From the NCBI RefSeq assembly GCF_001687545.1, contig NZ_CP016545.1, forward strand, positions 806,001 through 870,000: 64,000 nt of DNA, given 5' to 3'. Under the pieces are notes generated by a model. The model saw nothing but the letters and a program-made list of their open reading frames with translations, had not been told where the DNA came from and searched no databases. Positions 17,288 to 25,722 of this stretch are shown in pieces. The DNA comes from Paraurantiacibacter namhicola. GTDB lineage: Bacteria > Pseudomonadota > Alphaproteobacteria > Sphingomonadales > Sphingomonadaceae. Numbering within the stretch: the stretch's first letter is position 1; each line of letters starts with the position of its first letter. The position numbers and the translations under genes are program-made.

Positions 17288-17827
17288 ATGGGCAAGCAGG
17301 AACAGGCCATCATCGCAGGCGGGTGCTTCTGGTGCACTGAAGCGGTGTTCCGCGACGTGGTGGGCGTAAGCGAAGTGGAAAGCGGCTATATCGGCGGCGA
17401 GGTGGAGAACCCCACGTACAAGCAGGTCTGTTCCGGCAGTACCGGCCATGCGGAGGGCATCCGCGTCACCTTCGATACCGACACGATTACCCTGCCTGAA
17501 ATTTACGACGTGTTCCTGGGCACGCATGATCCGACCCAGCTGAACCGGCAGGGCAACGACGTGGGCACGCAATATCGCAGCGCGATCTTTCCGCTGGACG
17601 ATGACCAGCGCGCCGAAGCCGAAGCCGCCATCGCGCGGTGGAATGCCGACCATGCTGGGCAGGAAGCCGTGACCACCATCGAAGGCCCGGCCACCTGGTA
17701 CCCGGCAGAGGATTACCACCAGGAGTATTGGGACGGCGAAGGCCAGAGGAACCCCTACTGCCTGGCGGTCATCCCGCCCAAGCTGATGAAACTGAGGAAG
17801 AGCTTCCAGCAGTATCTCAAGGACTGA
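17288..17827 (+). CDS. msrA: Peptide-methionine (S)-S-oxide reductase MsrA
   Basis: Repairs the S form of methionine sulfoxide in proteins. The 179-residue protein has the active-site motif GGCFWC with the catalytic Cys13, then YIGGEVENPTYKQVCSGSTGHAEG and HDPTQLNRQGNDVGTQYRSAIF, all diagnostic of MsrA. AAAGGAG at 17271-17277 sits ten bases before ATG 17288, which decides this start over the TTG nine bases earlier. It is divergent from the methyltransferase gene. An MsrB gene is at 32 kb and thioredoxin reductase at 36 kb, so the window carries a full repair set apart from thioredoxin. Confidence 0.97.
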   Translation: MGKQEQAIIAGGCFWCTEAVFRDVVGVSEVESGYIGGEVENPTYKQVCSGSTGHAEGIRVTFDTDTITLPEIYDVFLGTHDPTQLNRQGNDVGTQYRSAIFPLDDDQRAEAEAAIARWNADHAGQEAVTTIEGPATWYPAEDYHQEYWDGEGQRNPYCLAVIPPKLMKLRKSFQQYLKD

Positions 17828-17844
17828 AGTGGCATCGTGTGCCC

Positions 17845-18873
17845 CTAATTCGGAGCCGCCGTACAACCGGGGGCAGCGGCGTCGGCATCCGAAGCGGGCG
17901 CGCCGAAATTGCCCAGCACAGCTTCGGAAATCGCTTCCGGATGCATCTGCATGATCCAGTGGCCGCCCTTGAGCTCGATTTCCTCATAGGGCGCGCGCAC
18001 CAGCTCGCGCTGCTGGGCGAGGTAATCCGGCGTTACCCAGAATTCCTCGTCACCATAAATGAACACCGTGGGCATGCAGATGCCCGGCTCGCGTTCGCTC
18101 AGCACCTGCAGGCTTTCGCGGATCGCGCGGTACCAGTTCAGCGTCGCGGTCGATGCGCCCGGCTCCGAGAAGATGCCGACATATTCGGCGGTTTCGACCT
18201 CGGACTGCTCGGTATAGAGGTCGCGGTATCCGGACAGGTCGTTGAACAGCAGCATCGTCTCCGGCACCCACGGCAGGCTGAACAGGCGGATATAGGCCGG
18301 CGTATCGTCGACCAGCGTGGCCGTCAGCGTGTGGGGATGCGGCAGTGACAGGATGTTGAGGCTGGAGATGCGATCGGGATGGAGCATGGCCGTGCTCCAA
18401 GCGATGATGGCGCCCCAGTCGTGGCCCACCAAATGGAAGTCCTCAAATCCCGCAGCGTCCGCCATCGCCATGACATCGGCCACCTGATTGTCAGCCATGT
18501 ATGCATCGACCCCCTCGGGCCGCGCGCCGGGGCTGTAACCACGCTGGTCGAAGGCGATCACCCTGTATCCCTCGGCCGCTGCACGATCCGCGAGCGATTG
18601 CCACATGATCGAACTTTCCGGATGGCCGTGCAGCATGACGATAGCCGGCCCATCGTTCTGCATTCCGAAGGTGCGGGTCCGGAAGACCAGCCCGTTCGCC
18701 TCCAGCTGGTAAATACCGTCCGGCATCCCAGCCTCGTAAAAGGGCAGGCTGGCAGTCGCCTCGGTGTGGGTTCGGTCCCAGTCCAGTGCGGTCGCAACGC
18801 CCACGCCCGCAATCGCGGCACCAAGGCCGAGGAGGATGGCAAGACCGATCAGGATTTTCTTCAGGATTCGCAT
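17845..18873 (-). CDS. Alpha/beta hydrolase, epoxide-hydrolase-like
   Basis: A 342-residue protein with an N-terminal membrane helix or uncleaved signal (residues 5-29), then an alpha/beta hydrolase domain. The oxyanion motif is MLHGHPESS, the nucleophile is Asp in HLVGHDWGAI (as in epoxide hydrolases and dehalogenases rather than Ser esterases), the acid is Asp in FIYGDEEFW, and the catalytic His is in LKGGHWIMQMHP. It is convergent with msrA and follows rsmB's stop on the same strand by 15 bases in the reverse order (rsmB is downstream). The natural substrate is unknown. Confidence 0.85.
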   Translation of the reverse strand: MRILKKILIGLAILLGLGAAIAGVGVATALDWDRTHTEATASLPFYEAGMPDGIYQLEANGLVFRTRTFGMQNDGPAIVMLHGHPESSIMWQSLADRAAAEGYRVIAFDQRGYSPGARPEGVDAYMADNQVADVMAMADAAGFEDFHLVGHDWGAIIAWSTAMLHPDRISSLNILSLPHPHTLTATLVDDTPAYIRLFSLPWVPETMLLFNDLSGYRDLYTEQSEVETAEYVGIFSEPGASTATLNWYRAIRESLQVLSEREPGICMPTVFIYGDEEFWVTPDYLAQQRELVRAPYEEIELKGGHWIMQMHPEAISEAVLGNFGAPASDADAAAPGCTAAPN

Positions 18874-18887
18874 CGTTACCTCTCAGT

Positions 18888-20135
18888 TCAGTCTTCGCGC
18901 CGCCAGCGCGCAATGAAGAAGCCGTCCAGCCCGCCCTTGTCCTGCAGCATTCCGGGGTCGGTGCGCACATGGCCCCATGCCCCGGGCTCCAGGCCTGCGG
19001 GCAGCTCGTCCTCGGCAATCGGGTCGGGCGTCAGGGAGCAGCCCGCGGCAATATCCTCGCCTTCCTCCGCCTCCAGCGAGCAGACGGCATAGACCAGCCT
19101 GCCGCCGGGTTTCAGCCAGCCGGCAGCGCGCTCCAGCAGGGCAGCCTGCAACTGCGTCATTTCCTCGATCTGGCGCGGGCCGATGCGGTGGATCACGTCC
19201 GGGTGGCGGCGGCAGGTGCCCGTCGCGGTGCAGGGCGCGTCCAGCAGGATGGCGTCGAACCGGTGCTTCGGCTCCCAGGTCAGCGCATCGGCGCGGACGA
19301 TCCCGGCCTTCAGGCCCGTGCGCTTCAGGTTCTCGCGCAGCAATTCCAGCCGCCGCTTGCTGATGTCGAGCGCGGTGACATTCCAGCCCTGCGCGGCCAG
19401 TTGCAGCGTCTTGCCGCCCGGCGCGGCGCAAAGGTCCAGCGCGTGATTGCCTTCACCCTCAGGGGCCCTGCCCAGCAGGTGGGCAGGCAGCGAGGCGGCG
19501 AGGTCCTGAACCCACCATTCGCCATCCTCGAAGCCTTCCAGCTTCTCCACATTCGTGCCCCGCGGCAGGCGCAGCTGGCCCGGCGCGGTGACGAAAGCGG
19601 ACAGTTTCGATGCCCAGATAGTGGTGGCGTGCGGATCGCGCAGTGTCAGGTCGAGCTCGGGCGGTTCGGCCAGGCCAGCGGCGATATCGCCTGCCCGCTC
19701 GCCCCAGCGCGCCGCGACATCATCCGGCAGCGTGGGCGCAGCGGGCAGTGCCGCTTCCTGCTTCACCAGCGTGGAGAATACGCCGTGGGCCAGCCGCCGC
19801 GGGCCGCCGGTCAGCAGCGGCAGTCCGGTGGCGATCACGGCATGCGGCGGCGTTTCCAGCCGCAGCCATTGGGCCAGCATCAGGCGCAGCGCCATGCGCG
19901 GCTTCGCGTCGGGCGGCAGCACCTGCTTTGTGGCGGAATCGATCAGGGCGTCGATATCGACCAGCCAGCGCAGTGCCTCGCTGGCGATGGCGCGGGCCAG
20001 CGCCTTGTCGTTGAACTGGCGCACGTCCTTCGTCGCAGGGCCGAACGCCTGTTCCAGCGTCTCCCCCCGGCGCAGGACGGCATCGAGCATGCGAAGCGCG
20101 GCGCGGCGCGCGTGAATTCCGGAAGGCTGGGCCAT
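18888..20135 (-). CDS. rsmB: 16S rRNA (cytosine-C5) methyltransferase, RsmB family
   Basis: A 415-residue RNA methyltransferase: an N-terminal NusB-like domain (residues 1-135), then a SAM-binding catalytic domain with LDLCAAPGGKTLQLA, VTALDISKRRLELL, and ILLDAPCTATGTCRRHPD containing the motif-IV Cys. The second catalytic Cys is in VYAVCSLEAEEGED. These are the RsmB/NSUN signatures. The start at 20135 begins AQPSGIHARRAALRML, the normal NusB helix; longer in-frame starts run into the divergent SDHAF4-like gene region. The modification expected is m5C967 of 16S rRNA. Confidence 0.92.
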   Translation of the reverse strand: MAQPSGIHARRAALRMLDAVLRRGETLEQAFGPATKDVRQFNDKALARAIASEALRWLVDIDALIDSATKQVLPPDAKPRMALRLMLAQWLRLETPPHAVIATGLPLLTGGPRRLAHGVFSTLVKQEAALPAAPTLPDDVAARWGERAGDIAAGLAEPPELDLTLRDPHATTIWASKLSAFVTAPGQLRLPRGTNVEKLEGFEDGEWWVQDLAASLPAHLLGRAPEGEGNHALDLCAAPGGKTLQLAAQGWNVTALDISKRRLELLRENLKRTGLKAGIVRADALTWEPKHRFDAILLDAPCTATGTCRRHPDVIHRIGPRQIEEMTQLQAALLERAAGWLKPGGRLVYAVCSLEAEEGEDIAAGCSLTPDPIAEDELPAGLEPGAWGHVRTDPGMLQDKGGLDGFFIARWRRED

Positions 20136-20190
20136 GCGCAGTGCCCTACGCCGCCTTGAAACCATGCGCCACCCTGCGCATTTCAATGGC

Positions 20191-20370
20191 ATGACCAAAC
20201 GCGCGACCAAACGCCCGGAAGGCTTCCAGAAGCCTGCCCACTGGAGCGATGACCCTCCGCCCAAGCCGGAGCCGGTGAAGCCGGAAGCCGCGCGCGACGA
20301 TCCGCAGGGCCTGAGCCCCACACGCTACGGCGACTGGGTGAAGGACGGGATCGCGATCGACTTTTCCTGA
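20191..20370 (+). CDS. DUF1674 / SDHAF4-like succinate dehydrogenase assembly protein
   Basis: A 59-residue basic protein. The C-terminus reads PTRYGDWVKDGIAIDFS, which matches the conserved P-x-R-Y-G-D-W ... DF block of DUF1674, the family of SDHAF4, which protects flavinated SdhA during assembly of succinate dehydrogenase. The Pro- and Lys-rich N-terminal half is typical. ATG 20191 is preferred because it lies beyond the rsmB start and gives a normal length; ATG 20164 and 20134 are possible. It stands immediately before the lipoprotein gene. Confidence 0.8.
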   Translation: MTKRATKRPEGFQKPAHWSDDPPPKPEPVKPEAARDDPQGLSPTRYGDWVKDGIAIDFS

Positions 20371-20371
20371 C

Positions 20372-21334
20372 ATGAAGACGCGCGCCTCCCGCTTCGCCAT
20401 CCTGCTGGGCGCCGCAGCCATGGCCGCGGCCTGTGCGCCCGGCACGCTTCCCGATGGGTCGGAAACCGCCACCACCGGCGCCGAAGCTGCGCCCCGGCCT
20501 GCCAGCGCAAGCGATGTCGCGGGCGATTGGGACGTGGTCAGCTTCGATGGCTACACCGTGCCGTTCCGCAGCCGGGGAACGGAACGCGCCGCCTTTGCCA
20601 ATTTCACCGATGGCGGTGTCGGGCTGCACCTGGAATGCAACTGGTCCGGCGTGCCCGGCCGGATGCGCGGCGATGTTTTCAAGCCGTCCGGCGAGGGCCC
20701 CTGGCCGCAGACGCTGGCCGGCTGCGAAGCCGACAAGGCCGAGCGGGACGACGCCTATTTCGCCTTCTTCGCGCGCTCTCCCAAGGGCGAGGTCCTGCCC
20801 GGTGACCGCTTGCGGTTTACGGCCGGCGACACCGTGCTGCTGCTGGAGCGTCCCGAGCAACGCAGGCTCGGCTTCGTGCCCGAGCTTGCCGGGATCGAAG
20901 GCCAGTGGCGCATGGTCGGCCTGACGATGTTTGCACCGCAGGGCGGCATGAGCGGCATGGGCCTGACCGAGGTGCCGGGCCGCGTCGTGATCGATGGCGG
21001 CCGCATCGGCTACAACCGCTGCCCCCAGTATGATGCCGAAGTCACCTACACGCAGGATGGCGTATTTCGCCGGACCGGCGGCGCTGCTGTCCCGGACGAG
21101 CCTGCAGGCTGCGAGGAACTGGCCGAGCGCTCATGGAACAAGGTTCCGCCCGAGCTGTGGGACATCCTCGAAATGCTGCACGACAATCCGCGGGCCGAGC
21201 GCCTGGCGGAAGGCGACCTGCTGCTGACAACCGACAGCTTCGGCTTGCACCTGACGCAGCAACCGTGCGTCCAGCTCAACCAGTCGGACGATCACTCGCG
21301 GACTTGGGAAGAAGATTGCGCCTCGCCCGAATAG
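20372..21334 (+). CDS. META/HslJ-like lipoprotein, unknown function
   Basis: A 320-residue lipoprotein: a signal peptide with lipobox (AAMAAACAP, Cys about 21) and two similar domains. Each has the pattern of a META/HslJ-like beta fold, with GDWDVVSFDGYTVP near residue 51 and GQWRMVGLTMF near residue 177, followed in the first by an FTDGGVGLHLECN strand and in the second by VIDGGRIGYNRCP. Four or more Cys could form disulfides. It begins one base after the preceding stop, so it is probably co-transcribed with the SDHAF4-like gene. Function is not known; META-domain proteins have been linked to stress and motility. Confidence 0.75.
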   Translation: MKTRASRFAILLGAAAMAAACAPGTLPDGSETATTGAEAAPRPASASDVAGDWDVVSFDGYTVPFRSRGTERAAFANFTDGGVGLHLECNWSGVPGRMRGDVFKPSGEGPWPQTLAGCEADKAERDDAYFAFFARSPKGEVLPGDRLRFTAGDTVLLLERPEQRRLGFVPELAGIEGQWRMVGLTMFAPQGGMSGMGLTEVPGRVVIDGGRIGYNRCPQYDAEVTYTQDGVFRRTGGAAVPDEPAGCEELAERSWNKVPPELWDILEMLHDNPRAERLAEGDLLLTTDSFGLHLTQQPCVQLNQSDDHSRTWEEDCASPE

Positions 21335-21340
21335 GCCGGG

Positions 21341-22375
21341 TCAGATCCAGCCGGACAATTCGCGGCGGATCAGCGTTTCCAGCATGTCCATACCGGTTTC
21401 GCCCGCATTCAGGCAGCTGAGCGCGGCAAACTTCTCGCCGCCTGCCTCCATGAATTGCTCGCGTCCGCGAATGGCCAATTCTTCCAGCGTTTCCAGGCAG
21501 TCGGCGGAAAAGCCGGGTGCGGCGATGGCGATGCTCTTCGTGCCGGCCTTCGCCTCTTCTTCCAGCACGTCGTCGGTCGCGGGTTCCAGCCATTTGGCGG
21601 GCCCGAACCGGCTTTGGAAGGTGGTGCGGATGCGCAGGTCCGGGCGGGCCAGCGCCTCTTCCAGCAGCCGCGCGGTCTTGCGGCAATGGCAGTGGTAGGG
21701 ATCGCCCAGTTCCAGCGTGCGCTGCGGCATGCCGTGAAAGCTCAGCAGCAGCAGCTCCGGCGCGAAATCCAGCGCGTCCAGCTGTGCGCCGATATCGCGG
21801 GCCAGCGCCGCGATATGCACGGGATCGTCATGGTAAGGCGGCAGGGTGCGAAGCGAGAGCTGCCAGCGCATCGCCTTCAGCGCATCGGCGGCATCGTCCA
21901 CCGCCGTGGCCGTGGTGGCGCCGGAATATTGCGGATAAAGCGGGGCGAACAGCACACGCTCGCAGCCGGCATTCAGCATCGCCTGCAACCGGTCGGGGAT
22001 GGAGGGGTTGCCGTAGCGCATGGCCCAGTCCACCCGCACATCGCCCTCGCGGACGGGGCCGAGCCGCTCCTGCAGCTTCTCCGCCTGCTCTGCGGTGATG
22101 GCCGCCAGCGGGCTGCCCTTGTCGGTCCACACCTGGCTATAGGCATGCGCGCTCTTCTTCGGGCGCGTGTTCAGGATGATGCCGCGCAGGATCGGCTGCC
22201 AAACGAGGGCGGGGATTTCCACCACCCGCCGGTCGGACAGGAATTGCTTCAGGTAACGCCGCACACTGGGCGTATCGGGCGCGTCTGGCGTGCCGAGGTT
22301 CACGAGCAATACGCCCACGCCGCCGCTCTTTACCGGCGGGTGGTCCGCCGGGAGTTTCTGTTCCTGCCAGGTCAT
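21341..22375 (-). CDS. hemH: Ferrochelatase
   Basis: Inserts Fe2+ into protoporphyrin IX, the last step of heme synthesis. The 344-residue protein has VLLVNLGTPDAP at the N-terminus, RYGNPSI, LFAPLYPQYSGATT, the metal-binding His in LLLSFHGMP, YHCHCRKT, TFQSRFGPAKWLEPATD, and the acidic GFSADCLETLEE, in the order of HemH. Four Cys (two in CHC, one in ADC, one near the C-terminus) are present, but I cannot tell whether they hold a 2Fe-2S cluster as in some bacteria. Its ATG overlaps the stop of the upstream molybdopterin gene (ATGA). Confidence 0.97.
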   Translation of the reverse strand: MTWQEQKLPADHPPVKSGGVGVLLVNLGTPDAPDTPSVRRYLKQFLSDRRVVEIPALVWQPILRGIILNTRPKKSAHAYSQVWTDKGSPLAAITAEQAEKLQERLGPVREGDVRVDWAMRYGNPSIPDRLQAMLNAGCERVLFAPLYPQYSGATTATAVDDAADALKAMRWQLSLRTLPPYHDDPVHIAALARDIGAQLDALDFAPELLLLSFHGMPQRTLELGDPYHCHCRKTARLLEEALARPDLRIRTTFQSRFGPAKWLEPATDDVLEEEAKAGTKSIAIAAPGFSADCLETLEELAIRGREQFMEAGGEKFAALSCLNAGETGMDMLETLIRRELSGWI

Positions 22376-24648
22376 AGCCCGCCCGATAGCAGCGGAAGGC
22401 GGCGCAGGCGAAGGCCCGTTGCAGAATAAATCGCATTGGCGATGGCGGGGGCGACGGCGGGGACGCCAATCTCGCCCGGATCGAAGGGCTGGCTCTCACT
22501 TTCCACCAGTTCCACGCGCACTTCGGGCATGTCCGCCATGGTGGGCAAGCCGAGGTCGCCGAGCCGAGCTTGCGTGGGCAGGCCGTCCTGGTATTCCGTG
22601 GCGGAACCGAGCGCGAGGCCGAGGCCATAGACCAGCCCGCCTTCCACCTGCTGCAGGGCAAGGTCGCGGTTGACGACGCGGCCGATATCGACCGCAGCGG
22701 AAAGCCGCGTCACGCGCACGCCGCCTTCGCCGATGGCTGCAGTTGCGACCACGGCGATGCGCCCGCCGGTGGCCGGGTTGCCCATGCGGTGGCAGGCGAT
22801 GCCTTCGCCGCTGCGATCGCCGCCGCCGCCCCATCCGGCCAGCCGCGCGGCGCGCTGCAGGCATTCCGCCAGCCGCACGTCCTCGCCCAGCATGGAAATG
22901 CGGTAAGCCAGCGGCTCCTGCGCGTAACGCTGCGCCACTTCGTCGATGAAGCTTTCCACCATGAAGCAGGTGTAGCCATCGGCCTTCCCGCGCATGCGGC
23001 CGGTGGGCAGGCCGATACGGGCTGGCGCGTGATCCACGGCGGCATTGGGGATGGCATAGGGCGGCATCGCGCCCTGGCAGACCATGGCATCCGGGCGGCC
23101 TTCTGCATCCTCCATCGCCGCCCAGCTGGTGAGGTTGCCGAACAGGCGCCGCCCGAATTCATAACTGCTGGACGGGGCCGCCAGCCGCGCGCGGAACGTG
23201 CCGATGCGCCCTTCGGCATCGATCCGCGCGGCCAGCACGCCGGCCACCGGAGGGCGCGGGCGGGTGAGCAGATGCTCCTGCCAGCGCGACCAGGTCAGCT
23301 GCACGGGGCGGTCCAGTTCCCGCGCAATCAGGGCAACTTCGATGGCATGATCATGCTCCAGCCGCCGGTCGAAGCTGCCGCCTGCCGCCACGGGGTAAAG
23401 GATGACATCTTCCAGCGCCATGCCCAGCGCCTTTGCCGCCGCCTGCCGGGCCTGTTCCGGGGCCTGCGCGGCCATCCACAGCTCCAGCTTGCCATCGCGC
23501 AGGCGGGCTGTGGCGCTGGCCGTTTCAAGCGGAGCATGCAGCGCCGGCATGACATCGTATCGCAGCGCCAGCGTCGGCTTGTCGAGGCCTGCATCGCCAT
23601 TGCCGCGCTCGGCCACGCGGTGCCGCTCCCCGCGCCGCACGGCATTGTCGAGCGCCTCGTTCATACGCTGGGAGTTGACTGGGTTCGCCGTCCGGAAGCG
23701 CGGGGCCATCGCATCGAGCGCCTGCTCCGCCGCCCACCAATTGTCCGCGGCCGCCGCCAGCCAGCGCTTGCCCTTCACGATGCCGCGAAGGCCGCGGATG
23801 CCGCGCGTCGCGGGCACGTCCAGGCTGCTGATTTCCGCCCGGTCCACCGGACCGTGGCGGATGGCGGCATGGACCATCTCCGGCAGGCGGATGTCGCCTG
23901 CAAACTGGTACGTGCCGTCCACCTTGCTCGGCAGGTCGACACGCGGATAATCGGTCTGCGCGCCTTCCGGCATGGGAAAGCTGCCTGCCAGCTCGGCGAT
24001 TTCCTCGGGCCTCAATGGCGGCGTGTCGGGCGGATCCTGCTCCGCCGCGCTGATGGCAAGGGCGCCAAAGCCTGCCTGCCGCTCGCCATTGGTGACGAGG
24101 CCATTCAGCACCTCGCATTCCTGCCAGTCCACGTCCCACAATTCGGCCGCCGCCATGGCCAGCATGGCGCGCGCGGTGGCGGCAGCCTCGCGGCAGGGCA
24201 TCTCATAGGCCGCCAGCGTGGTGCCATCGGCGGTGGCGGTAAAGGCCTCGTCCTGCGCCCAGCGTTTCAGCAGCAGGTCGTCAGGCTCGGCATCCAGCCA
24301 GGGGACCATGCGGCGGCGCAGCGGCGCCCATTCCGCGGCGAGGGGAAGATTGGCGTAGGCACCGCTGGCAGGCGCAGGTTCTACCGCGACCTGCCGCCAG
24401 TCCGCGCCCAGCTCGCGCGCAATGATCTGCGGCAGCAGGGTGGTCACCCCCTGTCCCATCTCCAGCTGCGGCACGGCCACGGTCACCACGCCGTCCGCGC
24501 CGATCTTCAGCCAGGCGCCGAAAGCGGTCTCGCCCTCTTCGGCCGGCAGTGGGTCGGAATAGCTTCGCGGCAGCAGGGCCCATGCCACCAGCAGGCCGCC
24601 GCCAAGCGCGCCCCCGGCCAGCACGCCGCGCCGCGAAACACGCAGCAC
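22372..24648 (-). CDS. Molybdopterin-binding oxidoreductase subunit, IorB/xanthine dehydrogenase family
   Basis: A 758-residue large subunit of an aldehyde/isoquinoline oxidoreductase-type enzyme. The N-terminus is a Tat-like signal (SRRGVLAGGALGGGLLVAWA), so it probably acts in the periplasm or membrane-bound. VAVPQLEMGQGVTTLLPQIIARELG and the C-terminal GEIGVPAVAPAIANAIY (catalytic Glu) are the family marks of the IorB group. The start is a GTG at 24648 that abuts the TAG of apbC with no gap. No small 2Fe-2S subunit (IorA) or electron acceptor gene is next to it, which is unusual. Substrate unknown. Confidence 0.85.
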   Translation of the reverse strand: MLRVSRRGVLAGGALGGGLLVAWALLPRSYSDPLPAEEGETAFGAWLKIGADGVVTVAVPQLEMGQGVTTLLPQIIARELGADWRQVAVEPAPASGAYANLPLAAEWAPLRRRMVPWLDAEPDDLLLKRWAQDEAFTATADGTTLAAYEMPCREAAATARAMLAMAAAELWDVDWQECEVLNGLVTNGERQAGFGALAISAAEQDPPDTPPLRPEEIAELAGSFPMPEGAQTDYPRVDLPSKVDGTYQFAGDIRLPEMVHAAIRHGPVDRAEISSLDVPATRGIRGLRGIVKGKRWLAAAADNWWAAEQALDAMAPRFRTANPVNSQRMNEALDNAVRRGERHRVAERGNGDAGLDKPTLALRYDVMPALHAPLETASATARLRDGKLELWMAAQAPEQARQAAAKALGMALEDVILYPVAAGGSFDRRLEHDHAIEVALIARELDRPVQLTWSRWQEHLLTRPRPPVAGVLAARIDAEGRIGTFRARLAAPSSSYEFGRRLFGNLTSWAAMEDAEGRPDAMVCQGAMPPYAIPNAAVDHAPARIGLPTGRMRGKADGYTCFMVESFIDEVAQRYAQEPLAYRISMLGEDVRLAECLQRAARLAGWGGGGDRSGEGIACHRMGNPATGGRIAVVATAAIGEGGVRVTRLSAAVDIGRVVNRDLALQQVEGGLVYGLGLALGSATEYQDGLPTQARLGDLGLPTMADMPEVRVELVESESQPFDPGEIGVPAVAPAIANAIYSATGLRLRRLPLLSGGL

Positions 24649-25629
24649 CTAGCCGCCCTCCGCCTGTACGGTGCGGATCACGCTGGCGATCCGCGCGGCG
24701 ATGGCGCGGAACGCCTCGCCCTGCGGAGTGTCCTGCGCGGCAGGCGGCTGGCCCGCATCGGAAGCAAGGCGGATTTCGATCGAAAGCGGGATACGGCCGA
24801 GGAAGGGATGGCCCAGCGCCTGCGCTGCCGCCTCCGCGCCGCCATGGCCGAAGGGATCGGACAGCTCGCCGCAATGCGGGCACATATAGCCGGCCATGTT
24901 CTCGACAAGGCCCAGCACAGGCACCTTGGCCTGGCCGAACAGGTCCAGTGCGCGCGTCGCGTCGATCAGGGCGAGGTCCTGCGGGGTGGAGACGACCACT
25001 GCGCCGGATGGGCGGAATTTCTGCAGCATGGTCAGCTGCACGTCACCGGTGCCGGGCGGCAGGTCCACCAGCAGCACTTCGGTATCGCCCCAGTCCGCTT
25101 CCATCAGCTGCGTGAGTGCGCCGCCGACCATCGGACCGCGCCATGCAATCGCGCGTCCCGGCTCGATCAGCTGCCCCATGCTGAGCGTCTTCACGCCGAA
25201 CGCGCTGCTGGTTGGGGTGAGCACCTTGTCCGCGCTGGCGACGACCTTTTCGTCCTGCGTACCAAGCAGCGTGGGCTGGCTGGGGCCGTAGATGTCCGCA
25301 TCCACCACGCCGGTGCGGATGCCGCTGGCGGCCAGCGCCACGGCAAGATTGGCCGTCAGCGTCGATTTTCCGACGCCGCCCTTGCCGCTGCCGATTGCGA
25401 TGATGTGCCGCTCGCGCTTCTCTGCGGTCAGGGCGATGCGCACATCGTCCACGCCGTCCACCCGCAGCACGTTTGCGCGGATTTCGGTCTCCAGCCGCTC
25501 CGCATCCGGGCGGGTCAGTCCGGCGGCATCGACCACCAGTATCGCCACTGCGCCCTTCATGCGGACCGATTGCACACGGCCCACCGCGCCTGTCGGCAGG
25601 CTTTCCCGGATCGCGCTCTCTGACGTCAT
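24649..25629 (-). CDS. apbC: Mrp/ApbC/NBP35 family iron-sulfur carrier ATPase
   Basis: A 326-residue P-loop ATPase that delivers Fe-S clusters to apoproteins. A short N-terminal DUF59-like region ends at about residue 75, then come the deviant Walker A GSGKGGVGKSTLTANLA, VVDADIYGPSQP, LLVDLPPGTGD and the cluster-binding CxxC in GYMCPHCGE. Length and motif order match bacterial Mrp. It is first of a three-gene string (apbC, molybdopterin subunit, hemH) joined by zero-gap or overlapping codons, fitting supply of cofactors and metal chemistry. Confidence 0.93.
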   Translation of the reverse strand: MTSESAIRESLPTGAVGRVQSVRMKGAVAILVVDAAGLTRPDAERLETEIRANVLRVDGVDDVRIALTAEKRERHIIAIGSGKGGVGKSTLTANLAVALAASGIRTGVVDADIYGPSQPTLLGTQDEKVVASADKVLTPTSSAFGVKTLSMGQLIEPGRAIAWRGPMVGGALTQLMEADWGDTEVLLVDLPPGTGDVQLTMLQKFRPSGAVVVSTPQDLALIDATRALDLFGQAKVPVLGLVENMAGYMCPHCGELSDPFGHGGAEAAAQALGHPFLGRIPLSIEIRLASDAGQPPAAQDTPQGEAFRAIAARIASVIRTVQAEGG

Positions 25630-25722
25630 GCAGGCGGTGTTAGCGGGGGCGGGGGGGTCCGTCAGCGAAAATTCGCGTGCCGACCCCTGTTTTTCCCCGC
25701 TTTGCTACCTATAAGAACAGGC

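Noticed and set aside
22570-25623. Very long open frame (about 1,000 codons) on the plus strand
   Set aside because: It is the antisense of the molybdopterin subunit and apbC genes, which have clear families. Its translation is rich in His, Arg and Gln with no domain, a usual by-product of high GC content.
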